Source: Henriciella algicola
GTDB lineage: Bacteria > Pseudomonadota > Alphaproteobacteria > Caulobacterales > Hyphomonadaceae
DNA length: 64,000 nucleotides
Direction: 5' to 3'
Assembly: GCF_003576245.1 (NCBI RefSeq)
Contig: NZ_QWGA01000007.1
Coordinates: 1-64,000, forward strand
Under the pieces are notes generated by a model. That model did no database searches and was not told where the DNA came from. It worked only from the letters and a program-made list of their open reading frames with translations. A program made the position numbers and the translations under genes. Shown here in pieces: positions 53,516-62,064 of this stretch; the stretch's first letter is position 1, and each line of letters begins with the position of its first letter.

Positions 53516-54330
53516 CAGATGCCGATCTGCACGAAGAAGGTGGAGAGGATGTAGTTGGCGGCAAGGACCAGAACCGCGGCGCCGACCATGGAGAGGGTCG
53601 CGGCGCGTCCGACGCCTGTCGCGCCAGCCGATGATTTCGAGCCTTGATAGCAACCCATCAGTGCGATCACCATGCCGAAGATGACGGCCTTGATGAGGCC
53701 GACAGCGACGTCCTCCATCGTCAGGAAGTCCATAGTGTTGCGGATATAGGTCGTCGAGTCGAAGTCGAGCGCATAGACGCTTACCAGCCAGCCGCCCATG
53801 ACGCCGATAATATCGGCGATCAGGACGAGGAGTGGCAGGGTAAGAGCGGCCGCGAGGAAACGCGGCGCATAGAGATAGCGGAACGGATTGGCAGAGAGCG
53901 TCTTCAGCGCATCGATCTGCTCTGTCACTTTCATGGCGCCAATTTCTGCGGCGATACCCGCCGTGACGCGGCCTGCCAGCATCAGACCGGTAATGGTCGC
54001 CCCAAGCTCTCGCGTGATGCCGAGGACGACGATGTTCGGAACGAATTGTTCTGCGCCGAAGCGATTGCCGCCGGTATAGATGTTGAGGGCAAGCGCCGCG
54101 CCGATGAAGACGGCTGAAAGGCCGACAACTGGCAGTGAGTAAAAACCGATCGCGATGATCTGCTTCCAGAGCTGGGCAAGGTTCCAAGGCGGCGTGAGGG
54201 CAGAGAGAGCTGTGCGACCTGAGAACATCGACAGGCGGCCGATTTCTGCGAAGAGCGCGAGGGTGCCGCGCCCTGTCCAGGCGAGCGGGTTCGGAAAGCC
54301 GCCGGATTTAGTCGTAGATGCGTCTGACAC
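53515..54330 (-). CDS. mlaE: MlaE-family lipid ABC transporter permease
   Basis: A 271-residue membrane permease with five helices. YSLPVVGLSAVFIGAALALN, LMLAGRVTAGIAAEIGAMKVTEQIDALKTLSANPF and FGMVIALMGCYQGSKSSAGATGVGRA are the MlaE signatures (the EQIDAL loop couples to the ATPase). It starts at GTG and overlaps the end of alr by 23 bases. No mlaD substrate-binding gene is next to it, which is unusual compared with the E. coli mla operon. Confidence 0.93.
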   Translation of the reverse strand: MSDASTTKSGGFPNPLAWTGRGTLALFAEIGRLSMFSGRTALSALTPPWNLAQLWKQIIAIGFYSLPVVGLSAVFIGAALALNIYTGGNRFGAEQFVPNIVVLGITRELGATITGLMLAGRVTAGIAAEIGAMKVTEQIDALKTLSANPFRYLYAPRFLAAALTLPLLVLIADIIGVMGGWLVSVYALDFDSTTYIRNTMDFLTMEDVAVGLIKAVIFGMVIALMGCYQGSKSSAGATGVGRAATLSMVGAAVLVLAANYILSTFFVQIGI

Positions 54331-55369
54331 GATGGCCCAGTCCTGTTACGAGTTCATAGCCGACTGTGCCGGCGCGTCTGGCCTGCTCTTCGAGCAGGAC
54401 CTCAGCCCCGATGAATTGGGCGAATGCTCCCGGCTTTGCAAGGTCTCGTGCCTGCGTCACGTCGATCGTAATCAGGTCCATGGAGACCCGCCCGACGATC
54501 GGGCAGGTGATGCCGCCCAGCGAGGCCATTCCCTTATTGCTGGCTGAGCGCGGGAAACCGTCGCCATAGCCGAGCGCCACGGTCGCCAGGGTGCGCGGTG
54601 TGTCGAAGGTGTAGGTCGCGCCGTAGCCGACCGTTTCGCCGGGCTGAACGGTCTGTACCGTCAGGATCGGCGCTTCCAGCGTCATGCCGGGCTTGAGGAA
54701 GACGCCTTCTGGGAGGGGCGGGCCGCCGCCATAGAGGCCGATGCCCGGGCGTGCCACGTCAAACCCGTAATCCTGCCCCATCAGGCAGCCGCCAGTGTTG
54801 GCGAAGCTTTTCAGGGCCTGTGGGAAGTTGGAGGCGGCTTGCCTGAAACGCTCAAGCTGCTTGGCGTTGATGGCGCGCGAGCGGTCGTCTGAATCAACGA
54901 GGTGAGACAGGATGTGAACGGGCGGCTGGCCGTCCGTGAGTGCTTTCAGCTCTGCCACGTCTTCCATCCGAACGCCCAGCCGGTTCATGCCCGTGTCGAT
55001 ATGAACGGCGTAATCGGGGACGTCCATGAGGGCGAGCCAGTCCTTGATGGCTGGCAGCGCGTTCAGGACAGGCGTGATGTTATTTGCGCGGGCGAGATCT
55101 GCATCAGATGGCTCCGCGCCATTGAACGCCAGAATGGACGCGTCTTCGCCGATGGCGGTGCGGAGCTCTGCGCCTTCCTCGACATAGGCGACGAAGAATG
55201 TCCGGCAGCCCGCTTCATATAGGGCGGACGCGACAGGAGCGACGCCGTGGCCATAGGCGTTGGCCTTTACGACCGCGCCAGCCTCACTCTCAGGGATGAG
55301 AGCGGCAATCGTGCGCCAGTTGGCGACGATGTTCTGTAGATGCACGCGGGCGCGGGGGCTGAAACTCAT
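54308..55369 (-). CDS. alr: Alanine racemase
   Basis: Alr converts L- to D-alanine for peptidoglycan. The 353-residue protein has the PLP-lysine motif AVVKANAYGHG and the C-terminal catalytic tyrosine region GYGATYTFDTPRTLATVALGYGDGF. An ATG at 55369 gives the family-like N-terminus SFSPRARVHLQNIVANWRTI; a TTG twelve codons upstream (55405), seven bases from the dnaB stop, is an alternative, and the ribosome-binding site does not decide. It lies between dnaB and mlaE in one operon. Confidence 0.93.
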   Translation of the reverse strand: MSFSPRARVHLQNIVANWRTIAALIPESEAGAVVKANAYGHGVAPVASALYEAGCRTFFVAYVEEGAELRTAIGEDASILAFNGAEPSDADLARANNITPVLNALPAIKDWLALMDVPDYAVHIDTGMNRLGVRMEDVAELKALTDGQPPVHILSHLVDSDDRSRAINAKQLERFRQAASNFPQALKSFANTGGCLMGQDYGFDVARPGIGLYGGGPPLPEGVFLKPGMTLEAPILTVQTVQPGETVGYGATYTFDTPRTLATVALGYGDGFPRSASNKGMASLGGITCPIVGRVSMDLITIDVTQARDLAKPGAFAQFIGAEVLLEEQARRAGTVGYELVTGLGHRVRRIYD

Positions 55370-55411
55370 TGATGCGGCATAGTCTGCCGCGAGGCCCTGC
55401 CGCAACCCATT

Positions 55412-56899
55412 CTAGCCGAAGTCTGGCTCAGGCTGCTGGCGCTTGAGGTTGCCGAAACGGGTCGTGTTCGCGTCGAAGGCAAGGGTGACGCGGCCAATCG
55501 GGCCGTGACGCTGCTTGCCAATGATGACTTCAGCGGTGCCGAGAACCTCATCCATACGCTGGCGCCATTTGGTCCATTTCTCCGCAGATGCCGGGTCCTC
55601 ACCGCCAGACTGGGGCTCGGTCCGCTCCAGATAATAGGACTCACGGTAGACGAACATGACGACGTCAGCGTCCTGCTCAATCGAACCGGATTCGCGAAGG
55701 TCAGAGAGTTGTGGGCGTTTGTCCTCGCGCTGTTCGACCTGACGCGACAGCTGAGAGAGGGCTATGACCGGGACGTTCAGTTCCTTGGCGAGTGCCTTGA
55801 GACCCATCGTGATTTGCGTGATTTCCTGCACGCGGGAATCGCTGGCCTTGCCGGTCGTGGACGTCAGAAGCTGAAGATAGTCGATGACGACCATGTCGAG
55901 GCCGCTTGTACGCTTCAGGCGGCGGGCACGCGCAGCAAGCTGGCTGACCGAGATGCCGCCCTGGTCATCGATATAGAGCGGCAGGTTCTGAAGCTCTTCG
56001 GTTGCCTGGCGGATCTTTTCAAAATCGCTGGCATCAAGGTCGCCCTGACGGATGTGGTGAGCGTTGAGGCCTGTGCGGTCTGCGATGATACGCGTGGCGA
56101 GCTGCTCACACGACATTTCGAGAGAAAAGAAAGCAACGACAGCGCCTTCGACGGTCTTTTTCGAACCGTCAGGTTGCGCTTCGCGGCGGCAGGCCTGCGC
56201 AGCGTTGAAGGCAATATTGGTGGCGAGCGTCGTCTTACCCATGGAAGGGCGGCCAGCGAGGATGACGAGGTCAGACTTGTGAAAGCCGCCAAGCATCGTG
56301 TCGAGGTCGTCCAGCTGGGACGCGACACCAGCAATCTTGCCGTCACGCTTGAAGGCCGCTTCAGCCATGGCGAGCGACTCTTTGAGAGCCGTCGAGAAAG
56401 AATGGAAGCCGCGTCCGGAAGAGCCGCGGTCTGCTAGGTCAAAGAGCTGGCGCTCGGCGAGCTCCAGCTGCTTGTCGCCGTCTTCTTCAGGGGCTGGCTT
56501 GAAAGCGCGGTGCTGGACTGTCGCCCCGATGTCGATCAGGTCGCGGCGCATCGCGAAGTCTCGGATCATGCGGGCGTAGTCTGAGATTTCCGGACCAAAG
56601 GCGGCCGAGTCGAGCAGCTCTGCCAGATAGGACGCGCCTCCGATTTCCTGCAGCTTGTCGGCTTTCTCAAAATGCTCGCGCAACGTGATGCCATCAGCGA
56701 CACGGCCGCCCTGGATCATGGTCGAGCAGACTTCGAAAATTTCCTGATGGGGGATCGAGTAGAAGTCAGTAGAGCGCAGGATGTCTGCGACGCGCTGGAA
56801 CGCATTATTGTCGTAGAGGATCGCACCAAGGACGCCAGCTTCTGCCGACAGGTTGTGCGGTGCTTCGACCGACTTGGGCGTATTGGACATATCGTTCAT
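55412..56899 (-). CDS. dnaB: Replicative DNA helicase DnaB
   Basis: The 495-residue hexameric helicase that opens the replication fork. The N-terminal domain (PHNLSAEAGVLGAILYDNNAFQRVADIL) precedes a RecA-like core with Walker A GRPSMGKTTLATNIA, FFSLEMSCEQLATRI, VVIDYLQLLT and the C-terminal arginine-finger region LRESGSIEQDADVVMFVYRE. There is no intein. It heads the dnaB-alr-mlaE-mlaF run and is the same strand as the rpsF operon, separated by 257 bases with a terminator. Confidence 0.97.
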   Translation of the reverse strand: MNDMSNTPKSVEAPHNLSAEAGVLGAILYDNNAFQRVADILRSTDFYSIPHQEIFEVCSTMIQGGRVADGITLREHFEKADKLQEIGGASYLAELLDSAAFGPEISDYARMIRDFAMRRDLIDIGATVQHRAFKPAPEEDGDKQLELAERQLFDLADRGSSGRGFHSFSTALKESLAMAEAAFKRDGKIAGVASQLDDLDTMLGGFHKSDLVILAGRPSMGKTTLATNIAFNAAQACRREAQPDGSKKTVEGAVVAFFSLEMSCEQLATRIIADRTGLNAHHIRQGDLDASDFEKIRQATEELQNLPLYIDDQGGISVSQLAARARRLKRTSGLDMVVIDYLQLLTSTTGKASDSRVQEITQITMGLKALAKELNVPVIALSQLSRQVEQREDKRPQLSDLRESGSIEQDADVVMFVYRESYYLERTEPQSGGEDPASAEKWTKWRQRMDEVLGTAEVIIGKQRHGPIGRVTLAFDANTTRFGNLKRQQPEPDFG

Positions 56900-57093
56900 G
56901 CGCGTGTCCTCGAAAAGGTTCTTACCGATGGGTTAACTTTACGCCTGAGCGGGGAAAGATTGCAGGCTTGACTTGCACACAAACTGCCATCGTCCACAGC
57001 TCTAATGGGACCTGTGGAATACCGCGATTCGGGCGTGAATGATTCGTGGCTGCTTTTGCGGGGAGGCCGGTTCAGGGCTTTAGCTCTCCGCAA

Positions 57094-57125
57094 AGAAAAA
57101 GGCCGCACCCGATGGGCGCGGCCTT
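57094..57125 (-). terminator. Rho-independent terminator of the rpsF-rpsR-rplI operon
   Basis: AAGGCCGC and GCGGCCTT pair as an eight-base stem around an ACCCGATGGGC loop that can pair further. On the minus strand it is followed by TTTTTCTTTG. It lies 32 bases after the rplI stop. Confidence 0.88.
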
Positions 57126-57156
57126 GATTAAAGTCTGGCGTAAAACGCCTGGAGAC

Positions 57157-57750
57157 TTATTCGTCGTCGCCGCCGTCGCGGGTGGCTTCCTCGCGCTCTG
57201 CGCTGGCTTCAGCCAGTTCAGCAGATTGCTCGGCAGCTGCGCCTTGCTGTTCGGCCTGAATCGTCTCGATGACATTCTCGCCTGCAGCCTGACGCTCAGC
57301 TTCTTCCATCGAACGGGCGACGTTCACGGTGATCTCGACGAGAACTTCCGCGTGAAGGCGAACGCCCAGCTCGTAGATGCCGATCGTCTTGATTGGCTGG
57401 TCGAGCTTGATCTGGCCGCGGCGGACCTTGAAGTCCTTCTCAGCCAGCGCATCAACGATGTCGCGGGTCGAGACGGAACCGTAGAGGTTGCCGGTGTCGG
57501 AAGACTGGCGGATAAGAACGACTTCTGCGCCGTCCATGCTGTTGCCGGTCGACTGTGCTTCGTCGCGTGCGTCTGCGTTGCGCTTCTCGATGAGCTCACG
57601 CTCTGCAGCGAAACGGGCGCGGTTGCGATCGTTTGCGATCAGCGCCTTGCCGCGTGGCAGCAGGAAGTTACGGGCAAAGCCGTTCTTCACGGTGACTTCT
57701 TCGCCAAGCTCGCCAAGGTTTTCGACGCGTTCAAGAAGGATGATGTCCAT
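57157..57750 (-). CDS. rplI: 50S ribosomal protein L9
   Basis: L9 is a two-domain protein of the large subunit that binds 23S rRNA. MDIILLERVENLGELGEEVTVKNGFARNFLLPRGKALIA is the N-terminal signature domain, followed by the long connecting helix and the C-terminal domain. At 197 residues it is longer than the E. coli form (149) because of an acidic, glutamate- and alanine-rich tail, which is common in alphaproteobacteria. It is the last gene of the S6-S18-L9 operon. Confidence 0.97.
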   Translation of the reverse strand: MDIILLERVENLGELGEEVTVKNGFARNFLLPRGKALIANDRNRARFAAERELIEKRNADARDEAQSTGNSMDGAEVVLIRQSSDTGNLYGSVSTRDIVDALAEKDFKVRRGQIKLDQPIKTIGIYELGVRLHAEVLVEITVNVARSMEEAERQAAGENVIETIQAEQQGAAAEQSAELAEASAEREEATRDGGDDE

Positions 57751-57762
57751 GTGTCAGTCCTC

Positions 57763-58035
57763 CTATTTAACGGTGAATGGCAGGAGCGCGAGCATACGGG
57801 CGCGTTTGATGGCGCGGGCAAGCTTACGCTGGTTCTTGACGTTCACTGCAGTGATCCGCGACGGGACAATCTTGCCCTTCTCGGAGATGTAGCGCTGCAG
57901 CAGTTTGACATCCTTGTAGTCGATCGCCGGGGCGCCTTCGCCCGAGAACGGATCAACCTTGCGGCGGCGGTTGAAGGTGCGCCGGGCAGGGATGTTGGTG
58001 ATGTTGATATCACCCTGATTGTTTTCTGAAGACAT
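57763..58035 (-). CDS. rpsR: 30S ribosomal protein S18
   Basis: A 90-residue small-subunit protein that binds 16S rRNA with S6. [58 protein letters not shown] is the classic S18 sequence. It lies 12 bases after rpsF and 12 before rplI in the same operon. There are no zinc-ribbon cysteines. Confidence 0.98.
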   Translation of the reverse strand: MSSENNQGDINITNIPARRTFNRRRKVDPFSGEGAPAIDYKDVKLLQRYISEKGKIVPSRITAVNVKNQRKLARAIKRARMLALLPFTVK

Positions 58036-58047
58036 AACTCTCGCTCC

Positions 58048-58383
58048 CTAGTCCTTGCGGCCCTTGCGGCCCATCATCGGGGACGGCTCTTCGTCCAGCT
58101 CTTCGACCTTGATCGTCATGTAACGGATGACGTCGTCGGAGATACGGTGACGACGCTCAAGCTCGTGCACGGCGGCTGCTGGACCGTCGATGTTGAGCAG
58201 GGAGTAGTGTCCCTTGCGCTGCTTGTTGATCGGGTAGGAGAGGTTGCGCAGACCCCAGTATTCGGTCTTGCCGACCTTTGCGCCCTGGCTTTCCAGCCAT
58301 TGGCCGAGCTCTTCGATCTGGCTCTCGACCTGTGCAGGCGAAATGTCCGGACGCGAGATCAGCACGTGTTCATAAAGTGCCAT
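58048..58383 (-). CDS. rpsF: 30S ribosomal protein S6
   Basis: A 111-residue ribosomal protein. [49 protein letters not shown] and the C-terminal [19 protein letters not shown] match S6. The acidic tail ending MMGRKGRKD is short. It heads the S6-S18-L9 operon. A hairpin just before its start could cover the ribosome-binding site, as expected for autoregulation by the S6:S18 pair. Confidence 0.97.
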   Translation of the reverse strand: MALYEHVLISRPDISPAQVESQIEELGQWLESQGAKVGKTEYWGLRNLSYPINKQRKGHYSLLNIDGPAAAVHELERRHRISDDVIRYMTIKVEELDEEPSPMMGRKGRKD

Positions 58384-58387
58384 AATG

Positions 58388-58432
58388 GTCTTTCCCTGGT
58401 GTTCAGAATGCGGCGCTGGAACGCGGGAAGAC
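58388..58432 (-). promoter_or_regulatory. Candidate S6:S18-type mRNA leader hairpin before rpsF
   Basis: On the minus strand, GUCUUCCC pairs with GGGAAAGAC (one bulged A), which contains the rpsF ribosome-binding site. Inside, GUUCCAG pairs with CUGAAC (one bulged C) around the loop CGCCGCAUU, which holds a CCG. A CCG and a GAAC element are reminiscent of the S6:S18-binding leader known from several bacterial groups. Similarity was judged by eye only. Confidence 0.45.
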
Positions 58433-58612
58433 GTTCCGGCGATGGCCCCCAGTCATCCGGCTCATTCCGGACACCAGGACCGCACCCCGTGTGAAGAGGC
58501 GGCTTAAAGCCCAAACTGCCAAAAGAATCAAGCAGACTTGCGAGTCTGCGAGCAGCCATCTAGGCAGTCGGCCAAATCAGAATCCAGAGATCAGACTGAA
58601 GGGCAGGACCGC

Positions 58613-59557
58613 ATGACCAAGTTCGCGTTCATTTTTCCCGGACAGGGCAGCCAATTCATCGGCATGGGCAAGGACCTTGCCGCTGCGTATCCAGAAGCGC
58701 GTGAAGTCTTCGAGACGGTGGACGCGGCGCTCCATCAGGACCTTTCGAAATTGATCTGGGAAGGCGATGAGGAAGAGCTGAAGCTGACGGCTAATACGCA
58801 GCCAGCGCTCATGGCTGTCAGCGTTGCCGCCATCCGCGCGCTTCAGACCCATGGCATCGGTCCGGACAAGGCTGCTTTCGTGGCAGGCCACTCGCTTGGT
58901 GAGTATTCCGCACTGGCCGCGAGCGGTGCCATCGAGCTCGCAGACGCGGCGCGCATTCTGCGTATCCGCGGCAATGCCATGCAGGCGGCTGTGCCTCCCG
59001 GTGAAGGTGCGATGGCGGCCCTGCTTGGTGCCACGCCGGAACAGGCAGTCTCGCTTTGCGAGCTTGGCCGCGCTGATGGCGGTGCCTGTGAGATCGCGAA
59101 TGATAATGCGCCCGGGCAAATTGTGATTTCAGGCGCGAAAGCGGCTGTTGAACTCGCTGCTTCCAAGACCGGAGAAGTCGGTATCAAGAAGGCAATGATG
59201 CTGCCAGTCAGTGCGCCATTCCACTGTTCCATGATGCAGCCTGCTGCCGACGAGATGATGAAGGCGCTTTCGGACATCGAGATCAAGGCGCCCTCCGTGC
59301 CTCTGATCGCAAATGTTACAGCAGAGCCGACGAGCGACCCGGTCGCGATCCGTAAGCACCTGATCGAGCAGGTTTGCGGCCAGGTCCGCTGGCGCGAGAG
59401 CGTTGAGTTCATGGCGGCCCAAGGTATTGAGCTGACGGTCGAGGCGGGCGCCGGAAAGGTGCTCAGCGTCATGAACCGCCGTACCGCCAAGGACATTGAG
59501 GGGCTGACACTGGGCACGCCAGAAGACATAGAATCGGTTGCTAAGCGTCTCGGCTAG
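58613..59557 (+). CDS. fabD: Malonyl-CoA-ACP transacylase
   Basis: FabD loads malonate onto acyl carrier protein for fatty-acid synthesis. The 314-residue protein starts MTKFAFIFPGQGSQFIGMG at 58613; 25 extra in-frame codons upstream are not family-like. The nucleophile serine lies in AGHSLGEYSALAASG and the catalytic His in SAPFHCSMM. It leads a fab run with fabG, acpP and fabF. Confidence 0.97.
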   Translation: MTKFAFIFPGQGSQFIGMGKDLAAAYPEAREVFETVDAALHQDLSKLIWEGDEEELKLTANTQPALMAVSVAAIRALQTHGIGPDKAAFVAGHSLGEYSALAASGAIELADAARILRIRGNAMQAAVPPGEGAMAALLGATPEQAVSLCELGRADGGACEIANDNAPGQIVISGAKAAVELAASKTGEVGIKKAMMLPVSAPFHCSMMQPAADEMMKALSDIEIKAPSVPLIANVTAEPTSDPVAIRKHLIEQVCGQVRWRESVEFMAAQGIELTVEAGAGKVLSVMNRRTAKDIEGLTLGTPEDIESVAKRLG

Positions 59558-59622
59558 GGCGACAAGGGTCGAAACCGAGAACGAGACGGCAGAAGCCGCA
59601 AGCAAGGAAGGACGAGAGCCGC

Positions 59623-60363
59623 ATGTTTGATCTCAGCGGACGCACAGCGCTAGTGACCGGGGCCTCAGGTGGCATCGGCAGCGCAATTGCGAAATCCCTG
59701 TCTGAAGCAGGCGCCAAGGTTGCCCTGTCCGGCACGCGTGAAGGCGTTCTGGAAGAGGTGCGCTCCGGCCTGCCGGGTGAGGGCGTCGTCGTTACGGCAA
59801 ACCTGTCAGACGCAGAATCGGTCGACAGCCTTGTCGGGCGCGCCGAAGAAGCGCTGGGCGGCGGTCTCGATATTCTCGTCGCCAATGCAGGCATCACGCG
59901 CGACAAGCTGCTCATGCAGATGAAGCCTGAAGACTTTGATGATGTGATGAACGTCAATCTTGGCTCTTACTATCGCCTGACCAAGTCAGTGGTGCGGGGC
60001 ATGATGAAGCGCCGCCACGGCCGTATCATCGGTATCACGTCCATTGTCGGTGTGACCGGCAATCCGGGACAGGCAAACTACTGCGCGTCAAAGGCCGGCA
60101 TGATCGGCTTCACCAAAGCGCTTGCCCAGGAAGTCGCGAGCCGCGGCATCACCGCGAACTGTATCGCGCCGGGCTTTATCGAATCGCCCATGACGGATGT
60201 GCTGCCAGACGCGCAGAAAGAAGCGCTGCTTGGTCAGATCCCGTCTGGAAAACTCGGCCAGGGCAGTGATATTGCTTCGGCTGCGGTCTATCTTGCTTCA
60301 TCGGAAGCCGCCTATGTCACGGGGCAGACACTGCACGTGAATGGTGGCATGGCGATGATCTAG
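59623..60363 (+). CDS. fabG: 3-oxoacyl-ACP reductase
   Basis: FabG reduces 3-oxoacyl-ACP with NADPH. The 246-residue SDR has TGASGGIGSAIAKSL, ANAGITRD, the catalytic SIVGVTGNPGQANYCASKAG with Ser, Tyr and Lys, and IAPGFIESPMTD, the classic FabG motif set. It lies 65 bases after fabD and 107 bases before acpP. An AAGGA site precedes the ATG. Confidence 0.97.
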   Translation: MFDLSGRTALVTGASGGIGSAIAKSLSEAGAKVALSGTREGVLEEVRSGLPGEGVVVTANLSDAESVDSLVGRAEEALGGGLDILVANAGITRDKLLMQMKPEDFDDVMNVNLGSYYRLTKSVVRGMMKRRHGRIIGITSIVGVTGNPGQANYCASKAGMIGFTKALAQEVASRGITANCIAPGFIESPMTDVLPDAQKEALLGQIPSGKLGQGSDIASAAVYLASSEAAYVTGQTLHVNGGMAMI

Positions 60364-60470
60364 GCAAAGGCACCCAACAGTTGCAGCCCTTGGCGTTCTC
60401 TTTATCAGTGTGCTAACGGGCAACCCAAGACGAACAGTCTTCCTATCAGACATTATGAGAGAGGTTTTCC

Positions 60471-60707
60471 ATGTCTGACGTTTTCGAGCGTGTAAAAAAG
60501 ATCGTTGTCGAGAATCTCGACGTTGAAGCAGACAAGGTCACGGAATCGGCGAGCTTCATCGACGATCTCGGCGCTGACTCCCTCGACCTGGTCGAGCTGG
60601 TCATGGCTTTCGAAGAAGAGTTCAACATCGAAATCCCTGACGACGTTCAAGAGAACATCCGTACCGTTGGTGACGCTGTCACCCACATCAAGGCTCACGT
60701 CTCTTAA
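60471..60707 (+). CDS. acpP: Acyl carrier protein
   Basis: A 78-residue acidic carrier of growing acyl chains. Ser37 in [20 protein letters not shown] is the site of 4'-phosphopantetheine attachment. The whole sequence is typical of AcpP. The 107-base gap before it probably contains a separate strong promoter, as usual for this abundant protein. AGAGAGG is placed before the ATG. Confidence 0.98.
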   Translation: MSDVFERVKKIVVENLDVEADKVTESASFIDDLGADSLDLVELVMAFEEEFNIEIPDDVQENIRTVGDAVTHIKAHVS

Positions 60708-60721
60708 TCGGGAGTAAGCTG

Positions 60722-62005
60722 ATGCGCCGCGTAGTTATTACTGGAATCGGCCTGGTGTCGCCGCTCGCTAATGGGCGCGAGGCAACCTGGGAGAGGCTTC
60801 TTGAGGGCAAGTCGGGGGCAGGTCCTATCGACCTGTTCGATACCAAGGACGTGCCCTGCAAGATTGCCTGTCAGGTTCCGTGGAATGATGGACGCGGCGG
60901 CGGTAGTGCCGACGATCCTCACTCATTCGATCCGGACAAGGCGGCGAGCGCCAAAGAGCGCCGTCGCATTGACGAGTTCATTCTCTATGCACTCGCAGCA
61001 GCCGACGAATGTGTTGAGGATTCAGGCTGGAAGCCCGAAACCGACGAGCAGAAAGAGCGCACAGGCGTTCTGATCGGCTCTGGCATCGGTGGCCTACAGT
61101 CCATCTACGACACCGCCATTACACTGCACACACAGGGCGCACGCCGCGTGAGCCCGTTCTTCATCCCGTCCGCACTGATCAACCTCGCTTCTGGCCAGGT
61201 CTCGATCCGTCACGGGTTCAAGGGGCCGAACCATTCTGTGGTGACGGCCTGTGCAACCGGTGCCCACGCCATCGGCGACTCGGCCCGTCTCATCCAGTAT
61301 GGCGACGCGGACCTGATGCTTGCTGGCGGTGCAGAGGCCGTGATCTGCGAGATCGGCATTGCCGGTTTCTGCGCAGCCAAGGCCATGTCCACCAGCTTCA
61401 ATGACACGCCTGAGAAAGCATCCCGTCCTTATGACAAGGACCGCGATGGCTTCGTCATGGGCGAAGGCGCAGCGATCCTGATGCTCGAAGAGTATGAGCA
61501 TGCAAAGGCACGCGGCGCGAAGATCTATGCAGAGGTCGCAGGCTATGGCCTGACGGGCGATGCCTATCACATCACGGCGCCTGCTGAAGGCTCCGAGGGC
61601 GGCTACCGCGCCATGAAAATGGCGCTGGATCATTCCGGCCTCGACGTGAGCGACATCGATTATGTGAACACGCACGGCACCTCGACGCCGAAAGGCGACG
61701 AAGGCGAGATCGGTGCGGTCGAACGTCTGTTCGGTGAGCATGCGAAGAACCTGTCGCTGTCATCGACCAAGTCCGCTGTCGGTCACCTTCTAGGGGCTGC
61801 TGGTGCGATTGAGGGCGCTTTCTGTGCGCTTGCGCTGCGTGACCAGGTCATGCCGCCGACGCTCAATCTCGACAATCCGAGCGTCGACACGCAGATCGAT
61901 CTCATTCCGCACAAGGCCAAGAAGGGCAAGGTTCGTGCAGCCATGTCGAATTCCTTCGGTTTTGGCGGCACCAATGCGTGTCTTATCCTCAAACAGGCTG
62001 ACTAG
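60722..62005 (+). CDS. fabF: 3-oxoacyl-ACP synthase II
   Basis: FabF condenses malonyl-ACP with acyl-ACP. The 427-residue protein has MRRVVITGIGLVSPLANG, the nucleophile cysteine in VVTACATGAHAIG, the two histidines in VNTHGTSTPKGD and SAVGHLLGAAGAIE, and NSFGFGGTNACLI at the C-terminus. It follows acpP by 14 bases with GGGAG before the start. Confidence 0.98.
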   Translation: MRRVVITGIGLVSPLANGREATWERLLEGKSGAGPIDLFDTKDVPCKIACQVPWNDGRGGGSADDPHSFDPDKAASAKERRRIDEFILYALAAADECVEDSGWKPETDEQKERTGVLIGSGIGGLQSIYDTAITLHTQGARRVSPFFIPSALINLASGQVSIRHGFKGPNHSVVTACATGAHAIGDSARLIQYGDADLMLAGGAEAVICEIGIAGFCAAKAMSTSFNDTPEKASRPYDKDRDGFVMGEGAAILMLEEYEHAKARGAKIYAEVAGYGLTGDAYHITAPAEGSEGGYRAMKMALDHSGLDVSDIDYVNTHGTSTPKGDEGEIGAVERLFGEHAKNLSLSSTKSAVGHLLGAAGAIEGAFCALALRDQVMPPTLNLDNPSVDTQIDLIPHKAKKGKVRAAMSNSFGFGGTNACLILKQAD

Positions 62006-62064
62006 TTCCCTAAGCGATAAAGCTCAGGCAAGGTAAGGCCAGCCTGTATAGTGGGGGAGTAGAT

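Noticed and set aside
53516-54187. N-terminal extension of the MlaF gene
   Set aside because: It lies wholly within the permease gene in another frame and is rich in arginine and histidine.
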